DNA from: Flavobacterium macacae
GTDB taxonomy: Bacteria > Bacteroidota > Bacteroidia > Flavobacteriales > Flavobacteriaceae
Assembly: GCF_003865365.1 (NCBI RefSeq)
Contig: NZ_RQVR01000021.1
Location: 1 to 37,494, forward strand
Length of the DNA: 37,494 nt
Direction: 5' to 3'
Part shown: positions 1 to 8,322 of the stretch, one piece after another
Layout: every line of letters starts with the position of its first letter
How positions within the stretch are numbered: position 1 is the stretch's first letter
Made by a program: the position numbers and the translations under genes
Notes under the pieces: model-generated
Seen by the model: only the letters and a program-made list of their open reading frames with translations
Told to the model about the DNA's origin: nothing
Databases searched by the model: none

Positions 1-135
1 ATTCAACATCAGTTTGGCAAAATGGCGGGTCTAGTGCTAAATTCAACAGTTGTTCTTCGGTTCAATATTTGTGTAGAGTTGAAGTTTTGTGTTTCGATTT
101 CTGCCACTTCGCCAAGCTGAAAAACGTTGTGTGAA

Positions 136-336
136 ATGCACCAAAAAATGACAAAAAATGAACCTATGTCAAATAAATCATTACTTGTATCTCTTTGGGT
201 TTCTAGTTTAATCGTAATCATATTAACCATATTTTTTTATGCTATGTATTTAATGGTAACAACATTTCAGCTGATCCCGTTAAATTGGGGTGGTTGTTCG
301 GCCACAAAGGCATCAATGAAACGGAAGGGCTTATGA
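136..336 (+). CDS. possible small membrane protein, probably truncated
   Basis: A short reading frame whose plausible ATG starts are at 136, 148 and 166. From the third start it reads MSNKSLLVSLWVSSLIV and continues as one strong hydrophobic segment of about 22 residues, then a short hydrophilic tail. I do not recognise it. The tail (after about 270) overlaps sequence that reads on the other strand as the N-terminus of a transposase, so the native C-terminus may have been replaced when that element arrived or decayed. No good ribosome binding site is visible. It may be a gene fragment or a chance frame. Confidence 0.2.
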   Translation: MHQKMTKNEPMSNKSLLVSLWVSSLIVIILTIFFYAMYLMVTTFQLIPLNWGGCSATKASMKRKGL

Positions 337-410
337 GTTGCAATGTGCTGTTCTAAACTGAAAAAAGTCATTTGGTTACAGGGAATTCTGGTACTGTGTT
401 GCCTCTTTAA
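267..410 (-). pseudogene. relic of an IS1182-like transposase N-terminus
   Basis: Read on the minus strand, about 30 residues (NQMTFFSLEQHIATHKPFRF followed by IDAFVAEQ) resemble the N-terminal segment of IS1182/IS5-type transposases of Bacteroidota, which usually has a pattern like slee.I...hPvRfIDaFVe. The similarity stops after FVAEQ near base 295, and no DDE catalytic region follows. The rest of the frame does not look like transposase. This is my recognition of a family pattern, not a search result. An element of the same broad family sits at the right end of the window, but the two do not overlap in the part of the gene they retain, so they cannot be compared here. Confidence 0.35.
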
Positions 411-545
411 AAATAAGAATATTCCTGTTTTTATATACCAATAGTTTTTTATATTTGGAAGTATTAAAAACGAAGTTTTTTTCACAGACTGACGTTATAT
501 GCAAGTGAAACGCAGACTTAAGATTGTAAATCAAAAATAATAAAG

Positions 546-1090
546 ATGAATAATTTACAAGATGCTCAAAATGATATGAGAATGGCTATGGCTATGGCTC
601 AATTGGTATTTTAGTTTCAGGAGTAATCTGGATAATTTCTAGTTTAATAGTGAATTTTTATTCTCCTGAAAAAGGAATATGGGCTTTGATAATTGGAGGA
701 ATGTTTATATTTCCAATAGGAACTCTAATCGGCAAACTAATTGGAATCAAGGGAGAGCATGATAAAAATAATGCTCTTGGAAAACTTGCGATGGAAGGAA
801 CTATATGGATGATTGTTTGTATTCCATTAGCTTATGGGTTATCATTAATAAAAGTTGAATGGTTTTTCCAAGGAATGTTGATGATAATTGGGGGGCGATA
901 TTTAAATTTTGCTAGCATCTATGGCATGCGTACGTATTGGCTTTTGGGAGCTGTTTTAATTTTAGCTGCTTACGCTTTGTTTTTTATGCATGCTAGTATT
1001 TTTGCCTCCGCCTTTACAGGTGGTTTAATTGAAACGATATTTGGCATCAGTATTTACGTCTCATATAAGTCAGACAAAAAGATTTATTGA
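546..1090 (+). pseudogene. DUF7010-type membrane protein, frameshifted near its N-terminus
   Basis: The open part from 650 encodes a multi-spanning membrane protein with MEGTIWMIVCIPLAYGLSL and IIGGRYLNFASIYGMRTYW, which match the DUF7010 family as I know it. The family N-terminus is also present but in another frame. ATG at 546 starts MNNLQDAQNDMRMAMAMAQL and stops at 612, while the frame one base away reads YGSIGILVSGVIWIISSLIV and joins the long frame. The switch falls in the ATGGCT-ATGGCT-ATGGCT run at 584-601. Adding one base there would give D-M-R-M-A-Y-G-Y-G-S-I-G-I-L-V-S-G, which lines up with the family. So this is a one-base deletion, either a real mutation or a sequencing error. 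About five hydrophobic segments; function unknown. Confidence 0.6.
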
Positions 1091-1889
1091 GAAGATCAGA
1101 TTTAGAAAATAGATAGTATATAAAAGCTGTTGCAAGAGATTTGAAAATTGGGATGAATTTGAAGTTGTTCTGTATTTGAAAAATTTACTTCGTCAGTTCG
1201 CTATCGCTCGTGTGTGCATAATGGAAAAAACTTGTATTTTCACACAGTTCATCCTATCCACCTCCTCTGTGGCTATACTTTCCGCATATTCCCTACCTGT
1301 AAAATTTGGGATGCACTAACCTCGAAAGTCAGATGCATGCATCAGTAAGGCATCATCCATTTTCTGAAGTCTCTTGAATAATCCCTCCTGTCACTTGAAA
1401 TAAACAGGCTTTCCACAAGTGGAGCCGTTACATGTCTAAATAGTAAGACGATATGTAGGTGGTAAAACTCTATAGAGCAAAGAATTAAAAGCACTTACTT
1501 CATTATGCAAGCCTCAACAATTTTGTAAAATTTCTTAAAAATCTTATAATATTTCCAAGAAATTGATTTGGTAACTTTAAATAATCCAAAAATAAAAGCA
1601 ACCAAAGGTTTGTGCCAGTTTTGAAATCATCTTCGCCTATCATTTCAGCCTATAGATAGTTTAAATTCCATTATAGGTGGTAGTTAATTGTGATTCTGAT
1701 TTTGAGAGATGATATGTATGAGAGATGGTATGTAAAGGAAAACAAATCGAGATAACGATATTTTGAAATCATCCGATGAGAGCAATCATAAAATGGCAAA
1801 ACGAATGCCATGCAGAAATCGGACATTTTCAAATCAGGCTGGCCTATATTCCATTCAACACCTAAAAATTACTAATTAAAACAACACAT
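1091..1889. other. about 800 bp without a recognisable gene
   Basis: No reading frame here looks coding on either strand. The stretch near 1187-1216 (acttcgtcagttcgctatcg) and the G/C-richer patch at 1240-1400 differ in composition from the flanks and look like decayed or imported sequence. There is a GATGCATGCATC self-complementary run at 1332-1343. I see no tRNA, rRNA, CRISPR or clear terminator. The last 100 bp should contain the promoter of the dehydrogenase gene at 1890, but no convincing TAnnTTTG element stands out. Confidence 0.4.
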
Positions 1890-3059
1890 ATGAAAGCAGC
1901 AGTTATACACGGTGCAGGATCGATCGCTTATGATACGGTAGAGGATCCGATCCTAAAGGAGACGGACGATATTATTATAAAGGTTACTTCCACGGCCATC
2001 TGCGGATCTGACCTGCATATCTTTTCAGGAGGAATTCCCCAGCCCAGGCCGATGGTCCTAGGGCATGAATTTATGGGGATTGTGGAAGAAGTCGGAAAAG
2101 GAGTAACCAGCGTGAAGGTCGGTGACAGGGTGGTTGTGCCTTTTCCTATAGCCTGCGGTGGCTGTTACTTTTGCAATCACGAGCTTCCCGGACATTGTGA
2201 AAATAGCAATCCAGATCATTACGGACCCGAGGGAGGCGTGCTGACAGAAAAAGGTGGAGCGCTTTTTGGATATACCGACTTGTATGGAGGCTATGACGGG
2301 GGCCAGGCACAATATGTTCGTGTCCCGTATGCTAATTTCGGGCCAAGGATCGTTCCAGAGGGATTAACTGACGAACAGGTACTTTTTCTGACTGATATTT
2401 TTCCTACCGGTTACACTGGAGTGGATTGGGGACAAGTTAAAGGCGGTGAAATTGTAGCCATCTTCGGCGCGGGTCCGGTCGGGCTTATGGCCGCAAAAAG
2501 TGCCTGGTTGCGGGGTGCAGCTAGGGTAGTAATTATTGATACTGTAAAATACCGCCTCGATAAGGCGCGCGAGACAGCGGGATGTGAAACGATTCTTTGG
2601 GATAGCGGCGCAAAAGAAGTTGTCGAGCAAGTGCGAGCCATTTCCTCAGGCAGGGGTGCTGACGTCTGCATCGATGCTGTCGGTTTTGAGCCGGACCGCA
2701 GCCTGCTGGATCGCGCAAAGGCCGTCATCCATCTGGAAAAAGGGTCCGTAAAAGTTCTGGAAGCCTGTATGAGTGCAGTCCGCAGGGGTGGCATCGTATC
2801 GGTGCTTGGGGTATATCCCTACCTCTATGATAATTTTCCGATCGGACAATTTTTTGACAAAGGAATTACCATTCGGGGCGGCCAGGCTCCCGCTCAGAAG
2901 CACATAGACAAACTGATGGGCTACGTTGTGGAAGGCAAGGTCAAGCTGGATGACATCATCACGCACAGGTTGCCGCTTTCAGAAATTGCACATGCGTACG
3001 ACATATTCAACAAACGTGAGGACGGCTGCGTAAAAGTAGTCTTGGATCCTTGGAGCTGA
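1890..3059 (+). CDS. zinc-dependent alcohol dehydrogenase, formaldehyde dehydrogenase type
   Basis: A 389-residue medium-chain dehydrogenase. Catalytic zinc ligands are visible as C38 (in ICGSDLH), H59 (in GHEF) and D169 (in FLTDIFPTGYTG). The C/H/D set at this spacing is that of glutathione-independent formaldehyde dehydrogenases. The structural zinc loop has four cysteines at 89, 92, 95 and 103 (ACGGCYFCNHELPGHC). The nucleotide fold is GAGPVG at 193-198. The expected reaction is NAD(P)-dependent oxidation of an aldehyde or alcohol in the cytoplasm; the exact substrate cannot be read from sequence. The ATG at 1890 gives a family-typical start (MKAAVIHG). It lies 251 bp before a catalase in the same direction, which suggests a detoxification context. 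The gene is clearly richer in G/C than most of the window, which fits horizontal acquisition. Confidence 0.85.
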   Translation: MKAAVIHGAGSIAYDTVEDPILKETDDIIIKVTSTAICGSDLHIFSGGIPQPRPMVLGHEFMGIVEEVGKGVTSVKVGDRVVVPFPIACGGCYFCNHELPGHCENSNPDHYGPEGGVLTEKGGALFGYTDLYGGYDGGQAQYVRVPYANFGPRIVPEGLTDEQVLFLTDIFPTGYTGVDWGQVKGGEIVAIFGAGPVGLMAAKSAWLRGAARVVIIDTVKYRLDKARETAGCETILWDSGAKEVVEQVRAISSGRGADVCIDAVGFEPDRSLLDRAKAVIHLEKGSVKVLEACMSAVRRGGIVSVLGVYPYLYDNFPIGQFFDKGITIRGGQAPAQKHIDKLMGYVVEGKVKLDDIITHRLPLSEIAHAYDIFNKREDGCVKVVLDPWS

Positions 3060-3310
3060 TTGCTGGCCTTGCCACCCAGAAAAAATTATTTTGGAAATCA
3101 AAATCTGTAGCGCTTGTATCTCTTTATCATAGAAATTTTGGAAGACAGCACGTTTCGTCCTAAGATAATGGAGCAGTAAATACAAGAATTTCAGAACCAG
3201 ATCTTTATAGAAAAATCCTCGAAATAAAATACAACAAAATATTATAATACTATAAGAAGAATCGCATATAATATGCTGAATTTTATAGTAGTAACTAAAA
3301 ATATAAAGTC

Positions 3311-5470
3311 ATGCTTGAAAAGAAAGATCAGCAGGAAGGATCAAAAAAAATCCAAGACCTTGCTAAGGACACGAAAGATGGAAGCGGCCAATTTTTAACA
3401 ACAAACCAGGGCCTAAAAATAAATGACGACAACAATTCATTGAAGGCTGGATCAAGGGGGCCCTCGTTGCTGGAAGATTTTATACTTCGGGAAAAAATTA
3501 CCCATTTCGACCATGAGCGCATTCCGGAACGAATTGTACACGCACGAGGATCTGCAGCGCACGGCTATTTTCAGGCGTATCCAAATGCAGCTCAGTATTC
3601 CAAAGCAGGTTTTCTACAAAATGCAGATGCAAAGACTCCTGTCTTTACTCGCTTTTCAACCGTTGCTGGCTTTAGGGGCTCGACTGACCTTGCTAGGGAT
3701 GTCAGGGGATTTGCAGTGAAGTTTTATACCGAGGAAGGCATTTTTGACCTTGTAGGGAACAATGTGCCGGTATTCTTTATCCAAGACGCTGCAAAATTTC
3801 CAGATCTCATCCACGCCGTCAAGCCAGAGCCACATAATGAAATACCCCAAGCTGCATCGGCCCATGATACTTTCTGGGATTTTATATCGCTGATGCCTGA
3901 ATCCATGCACATGGTGATGTGGGCGATGTCTGATCGCGCTATACCGAGGAGTTACAGGATGATGGAAGGCTTTGGGGTGCACACGTTTAGATTCATCAAC
4001 AAAAACGAGGAATCCCATTTCGTAAAATTCCACTGGAAACCGAAACTGGGTACCCATGCGGTGGTTTGGGACGAAGCTGTAAAAATTTCTGGCAATGATC
4101 CTGACTTTCACCGCCGCGACTTGTGGGAAGCTATCGAGTCAGGCTCTTTTCCGGAATGGGAATTGGGCGTACAGCTGATTCCTGAGTCAGACGAGCACAA
4201 TTTTGATTTCGACCTTCTCGATCCTACCAAGCTGGTTCCCGAGGAACTGGTACCCGTCATCCCAATCGGAAAGATGGTTCTCGATCGAAATCCTGACAAT
4301 TTTTTTGCAGAGACAGAACAGGTCGCCTTCCATCCTGGACATATCGTTCCGGGCATCGATTTTTCAAACGATCCTTTATTGCAGGGCAGGCTATTTTCAT
4401 ACACCGATACACAGCTTTCCAGACTGGGTACGCCAAATTTTCACGAATTGCCTATCAACAGGTCTGTCAGCCCGATGCATAACAACCAGCGTGACGGACA
4501 GATGCGGCAGGAAATTAATAAGGGCCGCGCCAGCTATTTCCCGAACTCCCTTGGAGGCGGTTGCCCCTACCAGGCCAAAATTGCGGAGGGTGGGTTTTCA
4601 ACCTACAGCGAGCGCATCGATGCTAATAAGGTCAGGGAGAGAAGTTCTAGCTTTTCAGACCACTTCAGCCAAGCAAGGCTTTTCTTTGACAGCCAGACGC
4701 CGACGGAACAAAACCATTTAATCAGTGCGCTTCGATTTGAGCTGAGCAAAGTTGAGACTCCAGAGATACGCACCAGAATGGTAGGCCTGCTAAGCATGGT
4801 TAGCGACCCGTTGGCCAAACAGGTTGCCAAAGGACTCGGCATTGCCGTGCCTGAAAATATCGAACGTCCCATCAACAAAGGAATTGGAGCAGACGATTTG
4901 GGAATGGAAAATGAGCCTAAACAGGCAGCGGTGCCAGTAGCGCTCTCCCCGACCCTGAGCATGATAAAAAATCCAAACAATACAGATACCATAGAATACA
5001 GAAAAGTGGCATTCCTCTGTTCAGACGGCGTCGATGCTGACAGCATTACCTCCATGAAAAAAGCGTTGCTCAGCAAAGGTGCAACTGTCAAAATCATCGG
5101 TACCAATGCCACGATGCTGACTGCAAGCGACGGAAGCCAAATTACCATCGACCATAACCTCCTGACCGTTTCCAGCGTACTGTTCGATTCTGTTTTCGTA
5201 CCTGCCGGAAAGGGAAGTGCAGAAATGCTGCGCAAGGAAGAAAAAGCAATAGAATTTCTCAATGATGCCTACAAGCACTGCAAACCTATAGCGGCAGAAA
5301 AAGAAGGTACAGAACTGCTGAACCATACCAACTTCATTCATAAGCTTAGCGACGCCAACCGAGAACTCTATGGGATTTTTACAAGTGAAATGAAAAATGA
5401 AAATCTTGCTCATCAATTTATTGGCGCAATGGGCAAGCACAGGATCTGGAGCAGGGAATCTGGACTCTAG
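3311..5470 (+). CDS. katE: large-subunit catalase, KatE/HPII type
   Basis: A 719-residue clade 2 (large subunit) haem catalase that converts hydrogen peroxide to water and oxygen. An N-terminal extension of about 50 residues precedes the core. The distal haem residues are H77 (in VHARG) and N150 (in FDLVGNN). The proximal tyrosine is Y363 (in GRLFSYTDTQLSRLG). The spacing matches E. coli HPII H128, N201 and Y415 to within one residue. The C-terminal 150 residues (from about RKVAFLCSDGVDAD) form the flavodoxin-like DJ-1/PfpI domain typical of large catalases. The ATG at 3311 lies at the end of an AT-rich leader. Base composition is G/C-rich like the upstream dehydrogenase. Likely part of a stress response; the actual regulator is not evident. 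Confidence 0.93.
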   Translation: MLEKKDQQEGSKKIQDLAKDTKDGSGQFLTTNQGLKINDDNNSLKAGSRGPSLLEDFILREKITHFDHERIPERIVHARGSAAHGYFQAYPNAAQYSKAGFLQNADAKTPVFTRFSTVAGFRGSTDLARDVRGFAVKFYTEEGIFDLVGNNVPVFFIQDAAKFPDLIHAVKPEPHNEIPQAASAHDTFWDFISLMPESMHMVMWAMSDRAIPRSYRMMEGFGVHTFRFINKNEESHFVKFHWKPKLGTHAVVWDEAVKISGNDPDFHRRDLWEAIESGSFPEWELGVQLIPESDEHNFDFDLLDPTKLVPEELVPVIPIGKMVLDRNPDNFFAETEQVAFHPGHIVPGIDFSNDPLLQGRLFSYTDTQLSRLGTPNFHELPINRSVSPMHNNQRDGQMRQEINKGRASYFPNSLGGGCPYQAKIAEGGFSTYSERIDANKVRERSSSFSDHFSQARLFFDSQTPTEQNHLISALRFELSKVETPEIRTRMVGLLSMVSDPLAKQVAKGLGIAVPENIERPINKGIGADDLGMENEPKQAAVPVALSPTLSMIKNPNNTDTIEYRKVAFLCSDGVDADSITSMKKALLSKGATVKIIGTNATMLTASDGSQITIDHNLLTVSSVLFDSVFVPAGKGSAEMLRKEEKAIEFLNDAYKHCKPIAAEKEGTELLNHTNFIHKLSDANRELYGIFTSEMKNENLAHQFIGAMGKHRIWSRESGL

Positions 5471-5622
5471 ACAATTTTATAGAAGTGATGACAGAAGTTC
5501 AAGTACTCTTCGTTTATAGAGACCTACCCTCTTAGGAGAGTACAGTATAAAATTTTCAAGTAATCCTATAACAGAACGGACTCACTTATTGTTAACTTTC
5601 ATATAAACTAAAAATTAAAATT

Positions 5623-5817
5623 ATGGACAACAAAAGCCACAACCCGAATAATGCAAAAAATGGCAGTGCCGACCACAGGAGCGACACCAGAAAGCACCAG
5701 TACAAAGATCATGAGGAAGTCAATACAAATGATGAAAACTATGATCCGGATACTCAAAAATTTAATGGCGAAACACCAGATTTCGAAGACAAGATGAACA
5801 ACGAAGAAAAAAAATAG
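5623..5817 (+). CDS. small, highly hydrophilic protein of unknown function
   Basis: 64 residues, rich in Asn, Asp, Lys, Glu and His, with almost no hydrophobic residues and no predicted fold (MDNKSHNPNNAKNGSADHRS and onwards). I do not recognise a family. It resembles the small disordered proteins often found among general-stress genes of Bacteroidota. Support for it being real: an AT-rich leader ending in AAAATT before the ATG, coding-like composition throughout, and a strong intrinsic terminator only 6 bp after the stop codon. It follows the catalase gene by 152 bp in the same direction. It may share the catalase's stress regulation, but that is inference from position. Confidence 0.6.
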   Translation: MDNKSHNPNNAKNGSADHRSDTRKHQYKDHEEVNTNDENYDPDTQKFNGETPDFEDKMNNEEKK

Positions 5818-5822
5818 AAACC

Positions 5823-5853
5823 ACGCCCCAGACCAGTAATCTGGGGCGTTTTT
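5823..5853 (+). terminator. intrinsic terminator after the small hydrophilic gene
   Basis: Perfect 10-bp stem, ACGCCCCAGA paired with TCTGGGGCGT, with a 7-base loop and a run of five T. It lies just behind the stop codon at 5817 and ends the transcript of the small protein, possibly with the catalase. Confidence 0.9.
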
Positions 5854-6079
5854 ACTAAGTTACCCTTCAGACAATTAGCGAGACCGTGTTCGAGTTCAGA
5901 TGTATCCGGATCCTTGAATGTTAAAAATTTAAAAAATTGGAGAAGGTACATACTATCGAAAATAAAATAACAGACACATATAGGTTAGTAAGCATAAATG
6001 TCGTGCGCCTAGGTTTTAAAAATCGGCAACCAATTCTTGGTAACTTTTTACAACAGAAATTTTAAATAAACATTACAAT

Positions 6080-6514
6080 ATGGAAGCCGTAAAAATACTT
6101 CTGGCCACAATTGCGGGAACCTCAGCGATGACCGCCTTCAGCTACCTTGCTTCTGAAACATTCAGGGAGTTATGGAAGGAACCGGTGTTGCTGAATATTT
6201 TGACCTCGCGATCCAGCGTAGCGCTCGAACCGAGAAGAAAAAGCATGTTTGGTTGGTTCCTGCACTACCTATTTGGACTTCTATTCGTAGCGTGCTACCA
6301 TTGGATCTGGAGCTCTTCTTATGCGAATCCTACTTGGTTCTGCGGTTTGATCTTTGGTATAATAAGTGGCATGATTGGCATTGCGGGATGGTTTTTTCTT
6401 TTTAAACTTACGGATCAGAAACCAAAAATTAAGGTCGGCCAATACTACCTGCAATTATTCCTGGCACATATCGTTTTCGCACTTGTGGTAGTGGGCGTAT
6501 ACAAGCTGTTTTAG
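6080..6514 (+). CDS. conserved-looking integral membrane protein, unknown function
   Basis: 144 residues with about four membrane segments, roughly at 5-25, 57-77, 85-108 and 121-143. The loop between the first two is basic and polar (residues 40-55, LTSRSSVALEPRRKS), so it is probably cytoplasmic. I cannot assign a family. The ATG at 6080 follows an AT-rich leader. It lies between the terminator at 5823 and a convergent helicase gene, so it is probably transcribed alone. Similar small four-helix proteins are common next to catalase and general-stress genes in this phylum; a stress role is only a guess. Confidence 0.65.
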   Translation: MEAVKILLATIAGTSAMTAFSYLASETFRELWKEPVLLNILTSRSSVALEPRRKSMFGWFLHYLFGLLFVACYHWIWSSSYANPTWFCGLIFGIISGMIGIAGWFFLFKLTDQKPKIKVGQYYLQLFLAHIVFALVVVGVYKLF

Positions 6515-6567
6515 TGCAGGATCTTTAATCAAAACCATTATATATCTGGGGTTGGTTGGAGCTTGTA

Positions 6568-8031
6568 TTAAGATGCTTTCCTTAATTTGGCTTGGCGGAT
6601 GCCTATTCTGGCAATAAGCTCCCTAAGCCTTCTTTTGTAGTCTTCTGCCAACCAATCCCGGTAGTTTTTTGTAGCTTTTCCAATACAGGCCGCGTATTGC
6701 TTGATGCGCCAGATAATTTCTTTTTCCAGCATTTCCGATAATGCCAGCGCTTGGCTGGCCGTTTCTGAATTCTCCATGCAAATTTTCGCATGCTGCCTTA
6801 TAGAATCTCGTATTACGGTCTGCGGTTTCAATCCGCTTTCGATAGCGTTATCATAGGCTTGTATGACGTCAAAAGCTATTTCAAGGCTATTTCCGAATTT
6901 TGAACGCATTTCAGAGGGTATCAAATGGGAATCTCCCGCGGTGCGTTGCGCTATGGTTTCTTGGAACGCAACAAGATTTTCAAATATCTGCCGCCAATCC
7001 AAGGCAGCTTCCCACTTCCCAAAACGTTCTGTGTTGTTGCCCAAATCTATGATCGTAAAAGTCCTTTTGGTTGGCAGCCTTCTCGAGCCACGGCCAACCA
7101 TCTGGTGGTAAAGCGTCAGCGAATTGGTAGCCCTATTTATCAGTATACATTGTATGCTCGGCTCATCAAAACCAGTCGTCAATATGGATACCGATGTCAG
7201 CACAGCACCTTTTGTTTTTTTAAACCAATGTAAAATTTCTTCCCTTTCTGTTGCAGGTGTCTTGTGATCTAAATGCCGGGCTTCAATGCCCTGCTCATTT
7301 AAGAATTGGCAGACCCGCAAAGAGGTGGCGACTCCATTATTGAAAATCAGCGTCTTTTTACCTTTACCGTAGTTCTGGTAGGAATCTAAAAGCAGTGACA
7401 GCATCGCATTTGAAGAATAGAGTTCATCAGAAGTCTTGACTGTAAAATCCCCATTTGGCCCCACTTCAAGTATATTCAGCTCCACATCAGGCTGCCAGTT
7501 TCGTGGCTTGGCAAGGTAGCCTGCAGCTATCAACGATTCCACGCTTTCGCTCGAATCTGAAGAATACGGAGTCGCCGTTACCCCGATAACATGGGCTTTT
7601 GAAAAATACTTTAGCAGCTTGCGGAAAGAGTTGTGATGCGCTTCGTCAATAATCACAAGCCCCACATCGCCTAGTCCTATTTTTTTTTCCGACATCCTGT
7701 TTCGAAGCGTTTCTACCATTGCCACAACGCACTTATGCATATCTGTAACCATACCGGAAAAACTGCTATCAACAATCAGCGTTTTTATTTTCAACTTGGA
7801 TAAAGTTCGTGATGTCTGCGCGCACAGCTCTTTTCGGTGGGTCAGCACTACTACTTTTTTTCCAGAAGTATTGATGTATCTCCGAGCAATCTCCGAAAAA
7901 ATTACTGTTTTTCCGCCACCAGTGGGAAGCTGGTAGAGCAGCCTTCTGCAACAGCCCTCTTGCAGATATTTAAAAATTGCGTGAATGTCGCGTTCTTGAT
8001 AGCCATAAGGCAACTGTTTCTCCTTTTCCAT
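6568..8031 (-). CDS. superfamily 2 DEAD/DEAH-box helicase
   Basis: 487 residues with the SF2 helicase motifs in order: Q-like motif near YGYQERDI, Walker A GGGKT at 38-42, DEAHH at 129-133, VTATP at 151-155, a second RecA-like domain with TGFDEP and QMVGRGSRR (motif VI). The last 120 residues are basic and helical without an accessory domain I can name. The layout is like the type III restriction-subunit/UvrB-like helicases (ResIII) that occur singly in Bacteroidota. It probably unwinds nucleic acid in an ATP-dependent way; the substrate is unknown. No methylase or nuclease gene is next to it, so a restriction role is not supported. It is convergent with the membrane protein at 6080 and separated from the upstream gene by a terminator. 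Confidence 0.85.
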   Translation of the reverse strand: MEKEKQLPYGYQERDIHAIFKYLQEGCCRRLLYQLPTGGGKTVIFSEIARRYINTSGKKVVVLTHRKELCAQTSRTLSKLKIKTLIVDSSFSGMVTDMHKCVVAMVETLRNRMSEKKIGLGDVGLVIIDEAHHNSFRKLLKYFSKAHVIGVTATPYSSDSSESVESLIAAGYLAKPRNWQPDVELNILEVGPNGDFTVKTSDELYSSNAMLSLLLDSYQNYGKGKKTLIFNNGVATSLRVCQFLNEQGIEARHLDHKTPATEREEILHWFKKTKGAVLTSVSILTTGFDEPSIQCILINRATNSLTLYHQMVGRGSRRLPTKRTFTIIDLGNNTERFGKWEAALDWRQIFENLVAFQETIAQRTAGDSHLIPSEMRSKFGNSLEIAFDVIQAYDNAIESGLKPQTVIRDSIRQHAKICMENSETASQALALSEMLEKEIIWRIKQYAACIGKATKNYRDWLAEDYKRRLRELIARIGIRQAKLRKAS

Positions 8032-8053
8032 AGTAGTAAGATGTGATGTCCTT

Positions 8054-8089
8054 TAAAAAAGCAAGGGAGTTTTTGAGGACTCCCTTGCT
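8054..8089 (-). terminator. intrinsic terminator for the FAD-protein transcript
   Basis: On the minus strand an 11-bp stem (AGCAAGGGAGT with ACTCCCTTGCT, 8-base loop) is followed by six T. It lies between the FAD gene (stop at 8323) and the helicase start (8031), so the two minus-strand genes are probably separate transcripts. Confidence 0.85.
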
Positions 8090-8322
8090 GAGCAAATTTA
8101 TCGCTGCCTTCAAATACCACATCAAAGGAAGTTTCTCAAATATACGACAGCCAGACAGCTAAATGGTTACAGTTAAACTCAAGAATGTTATATTTAAAGC
8201 AGTGACCGAAAAGTGCTCGAAAGACCACATTATAGGTAAGTTGTTATTTTTCAGCTGTTGGCGAATGCATGGGAAATTTTATAGACAAATGTCTTTTTCG
8301 GATTGCTTCCGCCTTGTCTGCA

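Noticed and set aside
3242..3276. Inverted repeats TTATAATACTATAA and GCATATAATATGC before katE, as a possible PerR-type box
   Set aside because: The region is almost all A and T, the first repeat is one base short of the PerR consensus and has a mismatch, so chance is a sufficient explanation.
6568..8031. Restriction-modification role for the helicase
   Set aside because: No methyltransferase, nuclease or specificity gene is adjacent.
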